A stretch of DNA of 64,000 nt from Congeria kusceri (taxonomy: Eukaryota; Mollusca; Bivalvia; Myida; Dreissenidae): the NCBI GenBank assembly GCA_027627225.1, contig CM051034.1:45586048-45650047 (forward strand), written 5' to 3'. Numbering within the stretch: position 1 is the stretch's first letter; every line of letters starts with the position of its first letter. The translations under genes and the position numbers were made by a program. Under the pieces are notes generated by a model that had not been told where the DNA came from, did no database searches, and was given only the letters and a program-made list of their open reading frames with translations. Positions 49,244-61,912 of the stretch are shown here, piece by piece.

Positions 49244-51404
49244 AGTTTTCCTGTAGTTAAAATTAAAACTGCTGTTACATTTATAGCTGTGGTCTTTTTT
49301 AATCACTTCGTATAATATAATGCCAATAATTACAGTGTATATTATAATCCACCTAGCCCAGATGCTTCTGTTCTTGAGGCGTGAATGTAGAGGCAGAAAT
49401 TACGTTTGACAGCCCCATACTCCGAGAACGACTACTTCACGGAGTAAACTGCCATACATATAAATGCAATCGACATTTCTTAGCACTAAAGCTAAAGTAC
49501 ATAATAAAAAACATCACTTGCCTTATATTGACATTAGCAAGTCATATATTTGTCCTAAAAATAGTGATTTATATTTCACTTACACATGTCTTTAAATCAG
49601 CCATTTGTTCACATATGCCATTGTGTAATTGATGTTCACTCCCATGTCTACAATGAACATCATACGGTGTCGCTTAGCAGCTAGTAATCAGATGGGTCAG
49701 ATTGAGTAGGTCATGGTAACTTTGTTCAGTGTTATTTCTTAAAACTTCATCAAATAATTACATAACATTGATAGTGTTGTACATTTCCTGAAAAGAAATT
49801 CATTTCTGCGTCGAATAAAATCAATGCACAATTGTTCAAAATATGGCTGTTCAAACCGATGAACCCTATTTTTCGGGCGTCTGGAGTTGGATACCTTGTT
49901 ATATATATAAAGTGTTTTTTTCGTCATTTCTTGATTATTTGTCATTAAAAATGATATGTTCACTAGTTGTTATCATAGCCACGCGAGAAACACCTGTGAA
50001 CTCGATTATTTGTGACAATCTGTTAATACAATGAAATACAAACACCAAGCCTGAGTACGTAACTCCGTAGAGCTCGCTGCAACTGCTAGCGATTGTTGTT
50101 AATACCAGTCTTTTGGCTGTAATTATAATCGAATAATGTTAGCAACAGATAAAATTATGCATGTATATAAGATATTCATTAACGTTTTTAATTGTAGTTA
50201 TTAATGATATTTGTCATTTCAATCTATGTTTACAGAAAATTCGCACTACGCACATTTGAACTATTATATATACTATTTATTTTTCGCGTAACAGGCACAA
50301 TGACCCTCTGTTTTCTTTGTTTTCCTGTCTATAGCATACATTTATGTACAAACTATACAAAAAAATCAGTACTTTTTTGGATCATGTTATTTTCTGTAGT
50401 AAAACCCAAGGTTTAATATCTTAAAAAACGTACAATTTGTTTGCAAAAAAAATGTAGAACCATGATTTTAGTTCATACATAATAGCTTTGTTTTAACAAT
50501 AAGCCACTTCAAATAATAAAACGTCGTAATTTCTTTATCAATCGATGGTAAATAATATTTAATTACTGAAAAAAGCAACAAAATAATGTCTAAAATGCAT
50601 TTACGGGTAGGTCATCGACATGCATATTTTTCACGGATGAAAATAAAAGGAGGCCTCGTCTCTAAAAATAGTATTGGCGCTTCATTACGATTTTTCTATG
50701 ATGTCATACCATTATTATTGCTTTCTTTTATCCGCCATAGATTTTTTGGTGATTTTTTGTATTGGTAAACGTTCAAAGCGACTCAACGATATCAAAACGC
50801 GAATTATTTAAGTTACTTTTTTATTCCCATTTTTTTTTAAATTAAATTATTTATCTCACATGTAACCCTTGAAGAATAAAAATCCTTGATAAGAAGCCAG
50901 ATTGATTTTCAAAAGTGTTCATAAGCTCACTATAGTAAAGTTCAAAAATGCATAAAATCCGAGGAAAGTATTGAGAACTAAGTTTTTCTGTTCAATTGAT
51001 TTCAGTTGCCAACCATGGCACCGGTTCATAAACATTTTCAATGACAGCACATGCTGGTCGCGACTTATTGTAAAAAATAGCATTAAAATTGATTGTAAAT
51101 TATAGAGGCATATATAGATATATACTGCACAGTAACTTATTCATCTACTTCATTTTCAGTATCATCATTCTCGTTACTGTATACTTTTATAACTAACATA
51201 TTACATATTGTTTTTGTACTATACCCCCCCCCCCCCCCCAGAATAAGGATAACAAATCTCATAACACACCACATATACCGAAGCCAATACAGTTTACAAT
51301 ATTTCAAGACTTGTTTTGAACACAAGTGTGCACGTAAATTCAAAGATCAAGGTACCATCGCACATGCATACACGTGTATATACGTATAAGTTATTTAAAA
51401 ATAC
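49244..51404. other. Gene-free stretch
   Basis: AT-rich sequence with a 16-C run at 51224-51239. The open frames of 60-83 codons show no motif or composition shift. Confidence 0.5.
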
Positions 51405-51504
51405 TTGCATTTTCTTCCTGCATTTGAGCTGCTGCTGACTCCGAAATTGAGCAAATCAAATCAATAAAGTCAGAATCATCAATTTTTAAAACCACAATCA
51501 CTAG
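51405..51504 (-). other. Exon-like open frame just inside the right array
   Basis: 33 codons open on the minus strand between a TGA (51505-51507) and a plausible donor (GCAA|gtattt). The peptide is balanced and acidic (KIDDSDFIDLICSISESAAA), unlike the AT-driven frames around it. No start codon is seen before the acidic part, so it would be an internal or edited 5' exon. Its position and inward direction mirror the integrase pseudogene at the other array. Function unknown. Confidence 0.3.
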
Positions 51505-51559
51505 TCACATCTTTTCGCTTTCGGTGGCAACGCTATGATTATATATATTTATTCTTTGG

Positions 51560-51735
51560 TTACGTAATTACGTATATCTTTGCATTATAACGCGTTTATT
51601 TTTGCGTTATAACGTGTTTGCTATGCGTTATAACGTGTTTCTTTGCGTAACAATGCGTTTAGTTTTACGTAAAAACGTGATTTGGTTACGTTATTACGTG
51701 TTTGTCCTCGTTATTACGAGTTTAGGTTTACCTTA
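51560..51735 (-). repeat. CGTTATAACG-type array, right (inverted)
   Basis: 'tttgcgttataacgtgtttg', 'atgcgttataacgtgtttct' and 'gttattacgtgtttg' are the reverse complement of the units at 15470-16330. About nine units. It ends about 105 bp before the copy-C exon. Confidence 0.85.
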
Positions 51736-51838
51736 TCTAGCTCGTCAGTTCAGAACATACAAGGTGAATGTCAGGCAGCTGTCAGTTTGTGGACTGCCGT
51801 TATATTTTCTTATCAAAAACTGAAAAAATGTAGGCATA

Positions 51839-52760
51839 TAACTCTGACGATAAATGCGGAGACGGCCCTGTCTTCTCAGATACTTGGGATTCCTCGCTGA
51901 GCCTGTACTTGTCCAAATTTAGAAGGAATGTTATGGGTTTGTTGGTTATGGAATCCGGTGGAATGCAACAGAAATTGTGAATAAATGTTAAAGGTTCTGT
52001 ATGAATGACTGAGTTGCATGCAGCGCAGTACAAATTTTTGTAAAGCGTGCCTAGAACAAGGATGGGAACTGTCGACGCCTTTGATGGATCTGTACACATA
52101 CTGTGGAGATCAGACGAAGTACCCAAAGTACAACTGGCGGCTCCCAAATCACGTCGGAATTCGTTTTCCGCATGGTTTTTATAATAATGGCCTAGGTCAA
52201 ATAGCCCAACAGTCCGTGTATGTTAATGTCCGATTTACTGTTAATCTTAATTGTCAACCACAAAAGCGACTCGATTTCTAGGCCGTTGCATATTGCACAT
52301 TGTTCGTTCTTATAATGTTTTTGCGTCTCAGCACTGTACACAGACGTGTTGTCATTCATGATGCCATTCTTCGGTTGCAGGCATTGGTTCGTACATCTGT
52401 ATCCTGGTATTGTGGGGGACAAGATTGTTTCAGCAAATACGACATGTTCTTAAAGCCGTGTTCCGTATGTGCATTCCAACATGTTTTCGACCCGATACTT
52501 TCACCTGAATTGATATATTGGTGTTCACTTCGTTTATCTTTACCGAAATGTTAATCAAAACAGCGGTCATCTCTGTCGAAACAAGCTTGGTTACACTTGC
52601 AAGGTATGCAACAAGTCCGGTTATAAACGGACGCGTCATTGCTTATGTTTTTTGCGAAAGGTTTTTGTGGTTCGTTGCCATTGTAGACAAACTTAATTTC
52701 GGTTACCGCCATAGTAAACCATCTGTTACTTGCGCAACATATAATTGTAAATGTTAAAAC
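51839..52760 (-). pseudogene. SMB-family receptor ectodomain pseudogene, copy C, exon 1 only
   Basis: Homologous to copy-A exon 1 block by block: NRTCCIPCKCNQACFDRDD (SMB-like; the family GDCC has become DDRC), SIGSKTCWNAHTEHGFK, CLQPKNG...YKNEQCAICN, and LYKNLYCAACN. Damage: TAA at 52551-52553, a 1-base loss near 52398, TAG at 52192-52194, and the donor position (51838 down) reads tatgcc where copy A has gtaagt. The signal-peptide start is not preserved. No exon 2 follows; the nearest one in the same orientation is copy B. Confidence 0.75.
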
Positions 52761-54642
52761 TTTGAATGCGTTTCATCGACGATAAAAATCTGCGAACTAT
52801 TTTACACTATACCATATCGGACATTTAATATGCTTTCGGTTGTAAGCGGAACCAGCTAGGAGTGTCGTATTGACAAAGGTTTTTATTTTTTCGGTGTGAC
52901 AAGCACACTCGATCGCCGAATATTAGAAACATATTCATATAGATGTGATTGCATGGCATTGCCATTGGTAGCACCTTTTATTGCAAATAAAAATAGTAAC
53001 TGGATGCGTACTGGTACAGTAACTTTGGATAGGCGTTTTTTCTGAAATATTTTAATAATTACTATAAACGTGGAAGAAAACCATACTTTTTCTAACAATC
53101 AAACCCTTAAGTGGTAATTACTATGAATACACCATGCTACTCTACAAACATAATCTGCAATTTGTAATCTGGAATTCAACGGTCACTTCGGTAGTGTATG
53201 AATACGTATGAATCGCATACAACTCAGGGCAAACGGCGAAATGAAAAGCTGCGATTCCTTTGTATATCGATGAGTAGAATCCAATCTCATTAATATCAAT
53301 TCTTAACGTTATTAGGATCTGAAGACATTGTTTAACAGGTCAAATGACCTTCTAAGCAATAAAATGCAAAGCCCTGCAACGCCCAATTAAATTGCTTTTT
53401 GCACACTCAGGTTTGGCTACGGTTTTTAGAAAGTGATGCATTTAGGCTGATCCTCGGGAATAAACCTTTAACATTTAATCTGCACGTGGATAACAATATA
53501 TTGAAGCGATTAAACATCCAAAGTTTGGTTAATTTCGTGCATATTTTTTGTGGTTTATATACAAACTTATACTAAACCATTTTGAAGTAAACAATTTTAT
53601 TGGCTCCTGAAAAGGTCATTTGAACGTGACCCCTAATGTGGAGTCATCGGATCCAGTCAACGGATAATATAGTAGCATCAGACAGGAGATGATTTTAATC
53701 ATATTTAGTAGAATCTAACTCGCGACCATTTTTATTGACAAATAGCAAAATCTTCCGTTGCAGACAACAATCAACAATACGCAAAAAATTGTTCCGAAAT
53801 TGATATCACTCGTCGTTTAGGTTTCCGGTAAATGAAAGAGATATTAATTGTAAATTAACGGCTGTATCAATTAATGATGTAACTATAAAAGCGGCGACGC
53901 GCACGCGAAAGAACGCACACGAAGAGCATATAACAATGTAGTACCCACTGCAATTTCGGTATTTATTTTTTGTTAGAATAAAACAAAAGTTCGCATTATT
54001 GTTCTTTATGTTCAAATAAATTAAGGTTCTACGCTTAAATTTCGTTTTATGTGGTAAATATGAATGTGTTCTTAAAAAATTAATGATAAAGTGCAAATAC
54101 GTACATTAGGTTTAAATGTGATTCATACTGCGTATAACAATGAATTAGGATCATACTAATTAATAATCCTTGTTTTTGTTTGTAATTAATTAGCCTTTTC
54201 TTAATTCAAATATCATCGCACTAGTATTTTGCCTTCTATTAATGTGTGACATACAATACTAATTAGTAATGAACACAGGTCGTGAAAGGGTTGAATGTGA
54301 TTCTGTAAAACAATAACATGCAGGTGTTAATTAAAATCTGGAAATAACAGCGAGGCAATGTTCATATTAATATTAATATCTGACCAGGAACATGAAGTAG
54401 CACGTGCACGGCAATGACCTGGCGCCCGATCCCCTTTGTCCCATGCCCTACCCACCCTGCCGCCTTTGATTCCGCCCTGCCCTACAACAATCTCTGTTGT
54501 ACCTTATATACAACAGTATTCTAGTTTAACGGCCGCCATGACTATATACATGTACTAAGCATGCATGGACCAAAACGGATACACACTGCTCCCATTAAAT
54601 TGCCCGTGTAAACAACTACCAACAAATCCGTATATGATACGA
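52761..54642. other. Gene-free stretch
   Basis: No protein-like frame or tandem structure. 54410-54500 is C-rich ('cccctttgtcccatgcccta'), otherwise AT-rich. Confidence 0.5.
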
Positions 54643-55449
54643 CCTCCTGTTCGTCTGTAATTGAAATTGCAGATGATAAATCAGATTGAGGCGAAAACAT
54701 ATTCTCCGCAATTGACAGGTTGGTACATATTTAGATTTTTTTCTGCGATCTATAGTATATGCATAATACATTGTATACATGTATACAGTAATGTCTACCA
54801 CCAGTTTGTATTAAGTGTCTTTCAACAAAACCATGTTTTTATAAGGATAATTATATAAACTGTCTTGGGGAAATACAAAATTTCAAAAATGCAACGTTTG
54901 TAATTTAATTTTCGGCATCTTAATTGACAAATAAACAATCTAAGCCATTTCAAAGGAATGATATATTCTATGTAGAAGGCCTTTTAAATGTTTATAAGTT
55001 TATGTTGTATGCTTCTCTGGGTTAAAATCCATATTTGTTTGGAATGGTATGTTCATGGGTATAGCCTGTTTGAAGAAAATGTGTAAATAAAGTCCAAACT
55101 TTAAACGGATGAAGCTTAAATAAACCAAGGTTAGAGCTTCATCCATTTTACATTATGTTATCCCACAAAAATAACAATATAACGTGTGTGTAGTGCATTT
55201 AAACAACACATACAGCAGATTTACAAAGTATGATTGCTGATACGTACGGTCGTACATAATAATTGCAAAACATTAAATAATCAGTACTTGTTCAACATAA
55301 AATATCGCAAATGTTACTGTTTTTTTCTACATTATCAACTGAATTTTGTAAAAAATAAAAACAAAACTATGATAATACAAAATTTGCCCGATTGTTTTCG
55401 CTGCAATCTGATTTACAATCTGCAATTTGGATTACCGACTAACAGGGGG
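54643..55449. mobile_element. ~800-bp TIR element with ~56-nt termini
   Basis: 54643-54699 (starts cctcctgttcgtctgtaatt, holds 'aaattgcagatgataaatca', ends gaggcgaaaac) is inverted at 55394-55449 with scattered mismatches. The interior has no transposase. The outer border at the right is blurred by a G-run (55444-55453). Confidence 0.75.
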
Positions 55450-56829
55450 GGGGGATATTGACCGAGTAGGAGGACTTTCAGCGCTGTCGGTTTCACAATG
55501 CTACCCGTGGGCAGGTCTTTCCTACGCAAAAAGGCCGACCTACGACCGTCGACGTTAAGATCTGACGTACATACCGACCAATAACAATAATGCATCAAGA
55601 ATGAATAAAGTATAAGCCTAAAAGAAAACTACAACATTAGCAGGCATGTTTCTTTATGTCACTGATTTCCTCCACCAAGAAGGTTATGTTGTTTCCGGCG
55701 TCTGGTCTTCTTTATGTAAGCTCCTTTACTCTAAAGGTTAGAAAAGGATAAAATGTTGAAAGTTTAAATTTGGACAATTAACATATCATTATATTTTATG
55801 ATCAGGATCCTGGAATTTGTTAATGTATTCTATATTTTTGGGAGATTGTCAGATTTTATCCATCTTTACAGCGGCATTGACGAAATAACACCGCTTGGGA
55901 TAAACTTAGATGTGTTGCCACAGTGTGGAATATATCAAACACGACGTCATGTTGTTGATTTTTGTGACGTCATTTTATGTTTTTCATGTTATTTAGTATG
56001 TTTATTTGTTTGTTTGTTTTTTTCAAACGAAAGACTGATGGGATTGATGGGATAAATATAATACTAGGTTAGTGTTGAATAAAGATAAGTTTATTTGATC
56101 GGCACGAAAACACACACCACTCGCCAAGGCTCTTGGTTTAAGTTTCCTGAACCTTGCTAAATAAACTTATCTTTATTCAACACTAACCAAGTATATTCTA
56201 TACGCTGTAAAACACACGCAAAGCACATTAGGTATGAGCTGCTTTGGTGATGGTTTGCGCTCAACCGCACTTTCTAGTTTTTATCATAAATTGTACAGGA
56301 ATGTAATAATATTAAAATATTAATTTAAAAACAATTTTGCTTGTAGATCTGTTACAGCATGAAGTGTAACATTTATTAAAATTTAACAAATCGTCTCTTT
56401 TAAAACTTATGCATTATATTGTTTTTTGTATTTGGTATACAATTACATGTATAAGCATGTATACGAGGTGTCCCAAAATAGTGTACACTTTTTAAAACAA
56501 AGAATAACATCATGATGTTAGTTGTGGGAACATATGCGCATGTAGGCAAATAGCAGTATCTTGTAAATTAGCAGACTGAATTTAAGTCCCTATGTTTCTA
56601 TGCAAAATTTGTGAATTTCAAATGCCATGTAAAGCGTTGTGGCACAATATGTTTTAATTTGTAATACGTATAATGACACCACACATAAAATTCAATTTGT
56701 GTCGCTTATAGAGACGTACGTATTTTATACAAACTATTTGGTGCGTACATCTTTAAACAAAACCATATGCACATTTACAGATTATTATAATAGCCGTATG
56801 TATCAATTACAAAACCTATATTCTCCACG
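55450..56829. other. Gene-free stretch
   Basis: Nothing coding. It contains the foldback at 56061-56194 and a 'cgaggtgtcccaaaatagtg' string near 56464 that resembles a mariner-type end without a partner. Confidence 0.5.
56061..56194. repeat. Foldback with 36-nt arms
   Basis: 56061-56096 and 56159-56194 are inverted copies with a single mismatch (core ggttagtgttgaataaagat). The loop of 62 bases holds 'ccaaggctcttgg', a small inner hairpin. Confidence 0.9.
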
Positions 56830-57121
56830 CGTTATGTTATTTTACTTTATGGATTTATTTTTTTTATTATACTTCACTTGATTATTTCTGTATATGATGC
56901 ACATAAACTGCAGCGGGCAACAATTTGATACGTCGCCCGGCTATGTCGCCCGCTACCGCTATGTTGCCCGGTACGCACATGATTTAATAAAATAAATATT
57001 GACTTCCTTGAGAGTGACAGGGCGTCTAGTCAGCACTTGACAAACTCTGTCGACCTCGGTCGACAGTGTTGCCTCGTGTTGACAAGACGCACTGTCACCC
57101 TAAAGGAAGTCAATATTTATA
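56830..57121. mobile_element. GTCGCCCG foldback element, copy 2 (uninterrupted)
   Basis: 'ataaactgcagcgggcaaca' runs directly into 'gtcgcccggctatgtcgccc' and the hairpin at 56989-57121 ('attgacttccttgagagtga' inverted as 'aaaggaagtcaatatt'). It lacks the insertion present in copy 1 at 21914-22430. The left edge is approximate. Confidence 0.75.
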
Positions 57122-57485
57122 TAATAACATTCAAAACACACATATACTGACATTCATTATTTACCAACATAATAAAGCCCAGTTTGCACGGTCTGCTTTA
57201 GCAGATATGAAAACGCAGATCTGCTTCAAACAAATACACATTTTATGTTCACACCTTATGACAAATGCAGATCTGCTTTCTGTTTCGTGTTCCTCGAGGC
57301 TTAATCCATTCAATAGATATGCATTTGCGGCATGGAAGATATTCAAATATTTTGACAACTTATGAACTATTGAGATTGGTGCTGCTTACAACAAATCGTT
57401 AGTTGCAAAAAAAGAGATAAATTGAATAATAACAAGATTAACGGCAACAGAACACCGCCAAATAATTATAAAAACAATAATAGCA

Positions 57486-57486
<1 letters not shown>

Positions 57487-57531
<45 letters not shown>
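57487..57531 (+). repeat. (AAT)15 microsatellite
   Basis: Uninterrupted AAT/ATA triplets over 45 bases. Confidence 0.95.
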
Positions 57532-57532
<1 letters not shown>

Positions 57533-59103
57533 TGGTTTAAAACAGACTACTATTTGGCCATAATAACATAACATTAAAATGTTTGAAAAGCTAATTTAAA
57601 CGTTTTCATTCATGGCATATTATCAGTCATTTAATTTAGCGTGATAAAATCAATCAATTTCAATGTTTGGTTTATGTTTAAATTTTGATGAATTCTGATT
57701 GGTCATTTTTGTTTGCCAAAGCAGACAAATAGAGCAAGTTCTAATAACTCTGTTTTACATTTTTGCTAGCCCACGTCCTGACACCCAGTATGGCTTGACA
57801 AATCTGCTCATACATATATGCAATCAAAGCTTTGCACGCTGAAAGACTGCGGCTTGCCATATTAAGCTTAAGATCACGACAAGATTTAAGCACATTTTCA
57901 AGAAAAGTAGTTCTTCTTTAAAATACTTATTATTAATAAGTCCACTTATAGCAAGGACTTGTTTCAAGGTTCTGATTGGCCGTGTGATCGGTGATCTCCC
58001 CTGTTCCACGATATTGAAAGCAGTTAAGCAGTGGAGGTCACTGCACTTTTGCCATCTTAAACGCGATACGTGCGTTCGATTTTTGGGTACTAATGACTCC
58101 GGCTATCGCCGTAGTCTAAAAACAGATCGTATAAACTGAGCTTAAGAACGTATGCTGCAGTTTTAATGAATTTTTTGTTACACATAGAATTTGATTATTT
58201 TTGGTATTTAGCTAGAACCATCTGTTGTTGATAGAAAAATAAAATAAAAATCATGGGTCACCACTGTTGGTAATTTTTTATTCGCACTTGAACAACAGGC
58301 CTATTTCAGCATTAGTGTAAATTCACAAATAAGGCAATAACATAAAAAATTGAGTAAATTAGTGAGAAAACTGTTGAAAACAACCTCTATCTCTCTCTGT
58401 ATATATAATACTGATTTAATTTGACTGCCAAATCATCAAAAAACATTAATGTGACTGATTGATTTTTTTGGCATTAATTTTCGAACAAAAAAACAACAAC
58501 AGAATTTCACATATGAAAATTCGTTGAATGCATAAAACACATTTATTATTATTACATTCCTTCCCACACATAGATTTTGTCCAAACTTACCCAAATGTAT
58601 CGTGAGTTATCACTTTATAAAAAAAATAAAAAGAAAAAAATAGGTCACCAGGGTCGTTTGTTCACAACTGCAAATCAACTGCATGTAGTAAAATACAATT
58701 TAAAAACCAGTCAAACAATGTACATGTTAAAGTTCAAAACAAATACTAGTACATGTATTGCTGTATTCCAAGGCAAAAGTAGAGATTTAAATTTAAATGA
58801 AAACACAAACGTTTAATAATGTGTATCGAGAACAGTAAAAGTAGGTTAATACAGTATCCAATTAAAAACAAGATGTATACAATACACTTAAATGGGCATA
58901 TCAATGGTATTAATTGTAATTCTTGACATGACTTGACCAATTCATGGTATTCCATTTTTATGCATAAATTTATCTATTAGCAATAAAATATTGTTGGAAT
59001 CATTAAGAAAATATATACACAAAACAATTTTATATACACAGTTCGAGTACGATACGAACATAATCCAACAAAAGTATTGCATTTTTATGAAAACTTTTCC
59101 ATA
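57532..59103. other. Gene-free 3' flank of the transposase-exonuclease gene
   Basis: AT-rich sequence downstream (minus strand) of the stop at 59104. No convincing repeat ends or terminal inverted repeat for the gene could be found. Confidence 0.5.
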
Positions 59104-60892
59104 CTACAAAAAAAGTGTGCATGTAAAATTGTATCTCCACTTACAAACAGCTGATTTAACAGAACAACTTGATGTTGATAATTGCTCTACAGAAACACAT
59201 ACAACATTACACAATTGCTGTAGACTTAGTACATCATTCAGCGCATTATGAGCCTCATACTTTTCATGAACATATACAGACACAATATGTTCCTGTGAAT
59301 AACTTTCAAGTTTAGGAAACATTTGCTTAAACAATGGGTAGGTATCAACTGTTCCCAGCACTGTTGTCTCAAGATTTTCAGTTAATCCTGACATTTCAAA
59401 TGCCCGGATTATTCTTGGGAAATCAAACTTGTTAAAATAGTGACCTATCAGGATGCATGGTTTGCGTGATTCAAGCCATGAAATGAATGACCTCAATCCA
59501 TCTATTAAATTAACACTTGTCACAGGTTTGCCCTGGTAGAAAAGAACATTTCCATATGATGTCAGCTGTGTCACTGCTGAAGCGGAAGTTGATACAGCTT
59601 TTGATGGAGTGATATACTTATTAAATTCAGATTTATCACAAACGGCAGCTATCTGTATGATATCTGCATCTCCATGTAAAGATGTGGTCTCAATGTCACA
59701 GAAAACCTTCTTAGCATCTCTCAAGATATCAGATGATATGTTTTCACAGTCTGGATTGGTCACAGGAAGAGGTATTTGACTGCCATTGGAGATATGGGAA
59801 GCCGCTATCCCTGACTGATATGTAACACCTTCTCGACTTTCACTTGAAGAATTGGATTTTCGTTGGTGTAACTTTCTTTCCAATCTCCTCTTTTTAAATT
59901 CAACTGTTTTCTCAGTTTCATTTCTTCTTCTTTTTAGTACTGCCAGTTTGCTTGCACGTTCTGCCATCAGACTTCCAGGGGACACGCCAAGAGAAGTGTT
60001 CAAAGTGTTGATATAGGAATGGCCATCATTTTTCTGGGCAACAGCACATGCAACTCGATTTGATAAACTGTCTGATCCAGACAAATGTATTCGCTTTGGT
60101 GCTTTCGCCGCAACCATATTGTTAAATGACTCGACATCCTTCGTTGATCCACCTGGAACAATTTTAGCAGCATTGGCAATGAAGACACTAAAAATAGATT
60201 CCATTTCTGCTCGCAAAATATCACCAGTGAGGGGCCTTCCATAAGGCAATCCTTTATGTTTATAGTTCTGTGGGTCCTTATGATAACCACACCACTGGCC
60301 ACATGATTCGTGCTCTCCGAATAAATGAGGGACTGTCTGTCTCAATGCTGCTTGAAAATCCTCTTCATTACCTTTATTTTGTGCAAGAGCATAGTTAAAG
60401 CATTTCTGCACATGTTTGATAACTTTGGTAGACAGAACTTTATGTTTCTTTTGTAGACTGTAGAGACTATTTCCCAAGTGTTTTACAGTGTGATTCTGAT
60501 CGCTCCACTTTTCGACACTGTGTGCTAGTTCCTGTCTTATTCTAGCCATTGTTGTGCTATCGTCGTCCATTATCATAACACTAACATTGACATTTTCTTT
60601 CTCAACTTCCTTCACAAGCTCACCACCAACGTCTGCTTCCATCGCTTTTGAACTTCCATTCCAATTCTTGAAGCACTGATGTCTTGGAACTGGTCCCTTT
60701 CCTTTGTAGTAGTTACATGTCTTGCAATCTTTTATTCGAACACCGTACGCACATACTTTGCCTGTCCGGTTACCAATCAAAGTTCACACCCCCGACTTGC
60801 TATCGTATGATCTTCCCGAACCACGTTTTTGCCAACCCATATCATATTTGAATTGGCCGTTGGCTGTTTGGTCGAATGCAGTCGCTGTTGAA
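59104..60892 (-). CDS. Mutator-like transposase / DEDDh exonuclease fusion, exon 4
   Basis: Last and largest exon, opened by ctgttgcag|T and continuing phase 2 of exon 3. It starts TAFDQTANGQFKYDMGWQKRG, the entry to the Mutator-like transposase region, then CKTCNYYKGKG and CFKNWNGSSKAMEADV with Cys motifs and the conserved acidic stretch. A basic linker follows (KRRRNETEKTVEFKKRR). The C-terminal third is an exonuclease of the DnaQ/TREX fold: FCDIETTSL (D, E), HYFNKFDF (D) and HNALNDV (H, D), so all DEDDh residues are present. It is similar in layout to the exonuclease-like C-terminus of PML. One in-frame TGA at 60784-60786 separates the first 35 codons from the remaining frame of 559 codons. 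The first ATG after it falls inside the transposase motif, so the product would be truncated: a young pseudogene, or a sequence error. Confidence 0.75.
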
Positions 60893-61581
60893 CTGCAACA
60901 GAAAAAAAAATTGAAAAGGGCTACATCTCAGAACAAATAATCTTTCAAAGGTTTCTTCGAGCTTTATGGTGATCCAAAGCAACACCAAGTTGCCAAACTG
61001 TAAACAATGTTTGTTTGTCCTTTTGTAGAATACATGTTTTGTTAAAATTTGAAAATTTGGATACCACATTGATTTATACAAGTGCAAAGTTTATGTTTGA
61101 TGAATATCTGCCATTTTTTGTAAACATGTGCAAACTGGTACCCAATAATAATGTATTAACCTAAATAGCAAAACAAAACACAAAGTATGATATATATTGC
61201 AAAGTAATGTTTTATAATTCCATTTTTTAAATGCCAATTCTGAACTGTAACAGTCCCTTTATAACCTTGTCTGGTGGGAGAAATAGTATGCATATGCTGC
61301 TGGTTTCTACATTTATAAACTGTTAAAGAGTTATGTTTACATATTGTGACTGAAATATATTGAACTGACTGGCAAGTGCTACATTTAGGTAATAACAATA
61401 GTAAATGGAAAGTTTATGATGGCTATTTTTACTAACTGACATTATTATATAATAATTATGGTGTATAAGCAAGGTGCTCAAAAATAAACATTATACCACT
61501 ATGCAAGAAAAATAAATATTATACCACTATGTAAGTTTATATATACTGAAACTCATCATTCAGACACAATGCATACTTTAC

Positions 61582-61667
61582 CTTGTTTCACTTAAAGTGG
61601 CAGCCTTCTCTTGCTGCAGTGCCTCTTTACAGGACTCTTTTGCAACAGCTCGGACATGCTTGCCAAC
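61582..61667 (-). CDS. Mutator-like transposase gene, exon 3
   Basis: 86 bp between gtgcag (acceptor) and AAG|gtaaag (donor), entering in phase 0 and leaving in phase 2. It encodes VGKHVRAVAKESCKEALQQE plus a short tail, matching the helical segment that follows the 'IERK' block in this family. Confidence 0.7.
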
Positions 61668-61912
61668 CTGCACACAAGAATTAAAATAAACATAAATTGA
61701 TAAATGTAATCTTGGCATTTTGTTTTAAATGATTATTAATGGATTTTATAATCTGAGCTAACTTACATTTAACATCATGCAGTACCAGCAACTTAAAATA
61801 AAACATTTGTAACTACATGTATAATAAATGAATTTAAAGATTTAATATTAGTCATTTGCCTTATTTATTTAATGATTGTGTATTTAACATTTTTTTATAA
61901 AAAAATGCAAAC

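Noticed and set aside
56461..56490. Mariner-type terminal repeat ('cgaggtgtcccaaaa')
   Set aside because: No inverted partner and no transposase frame within reach.
57386..57574. Ile-rich open frame on the minus strand
   Set aside because: A translation of the AAT microsatellite.
60000..60302. 100-codon frame overlapping the transposase exon
   Set aside because: Alternative frame of exon 4 without independent support.
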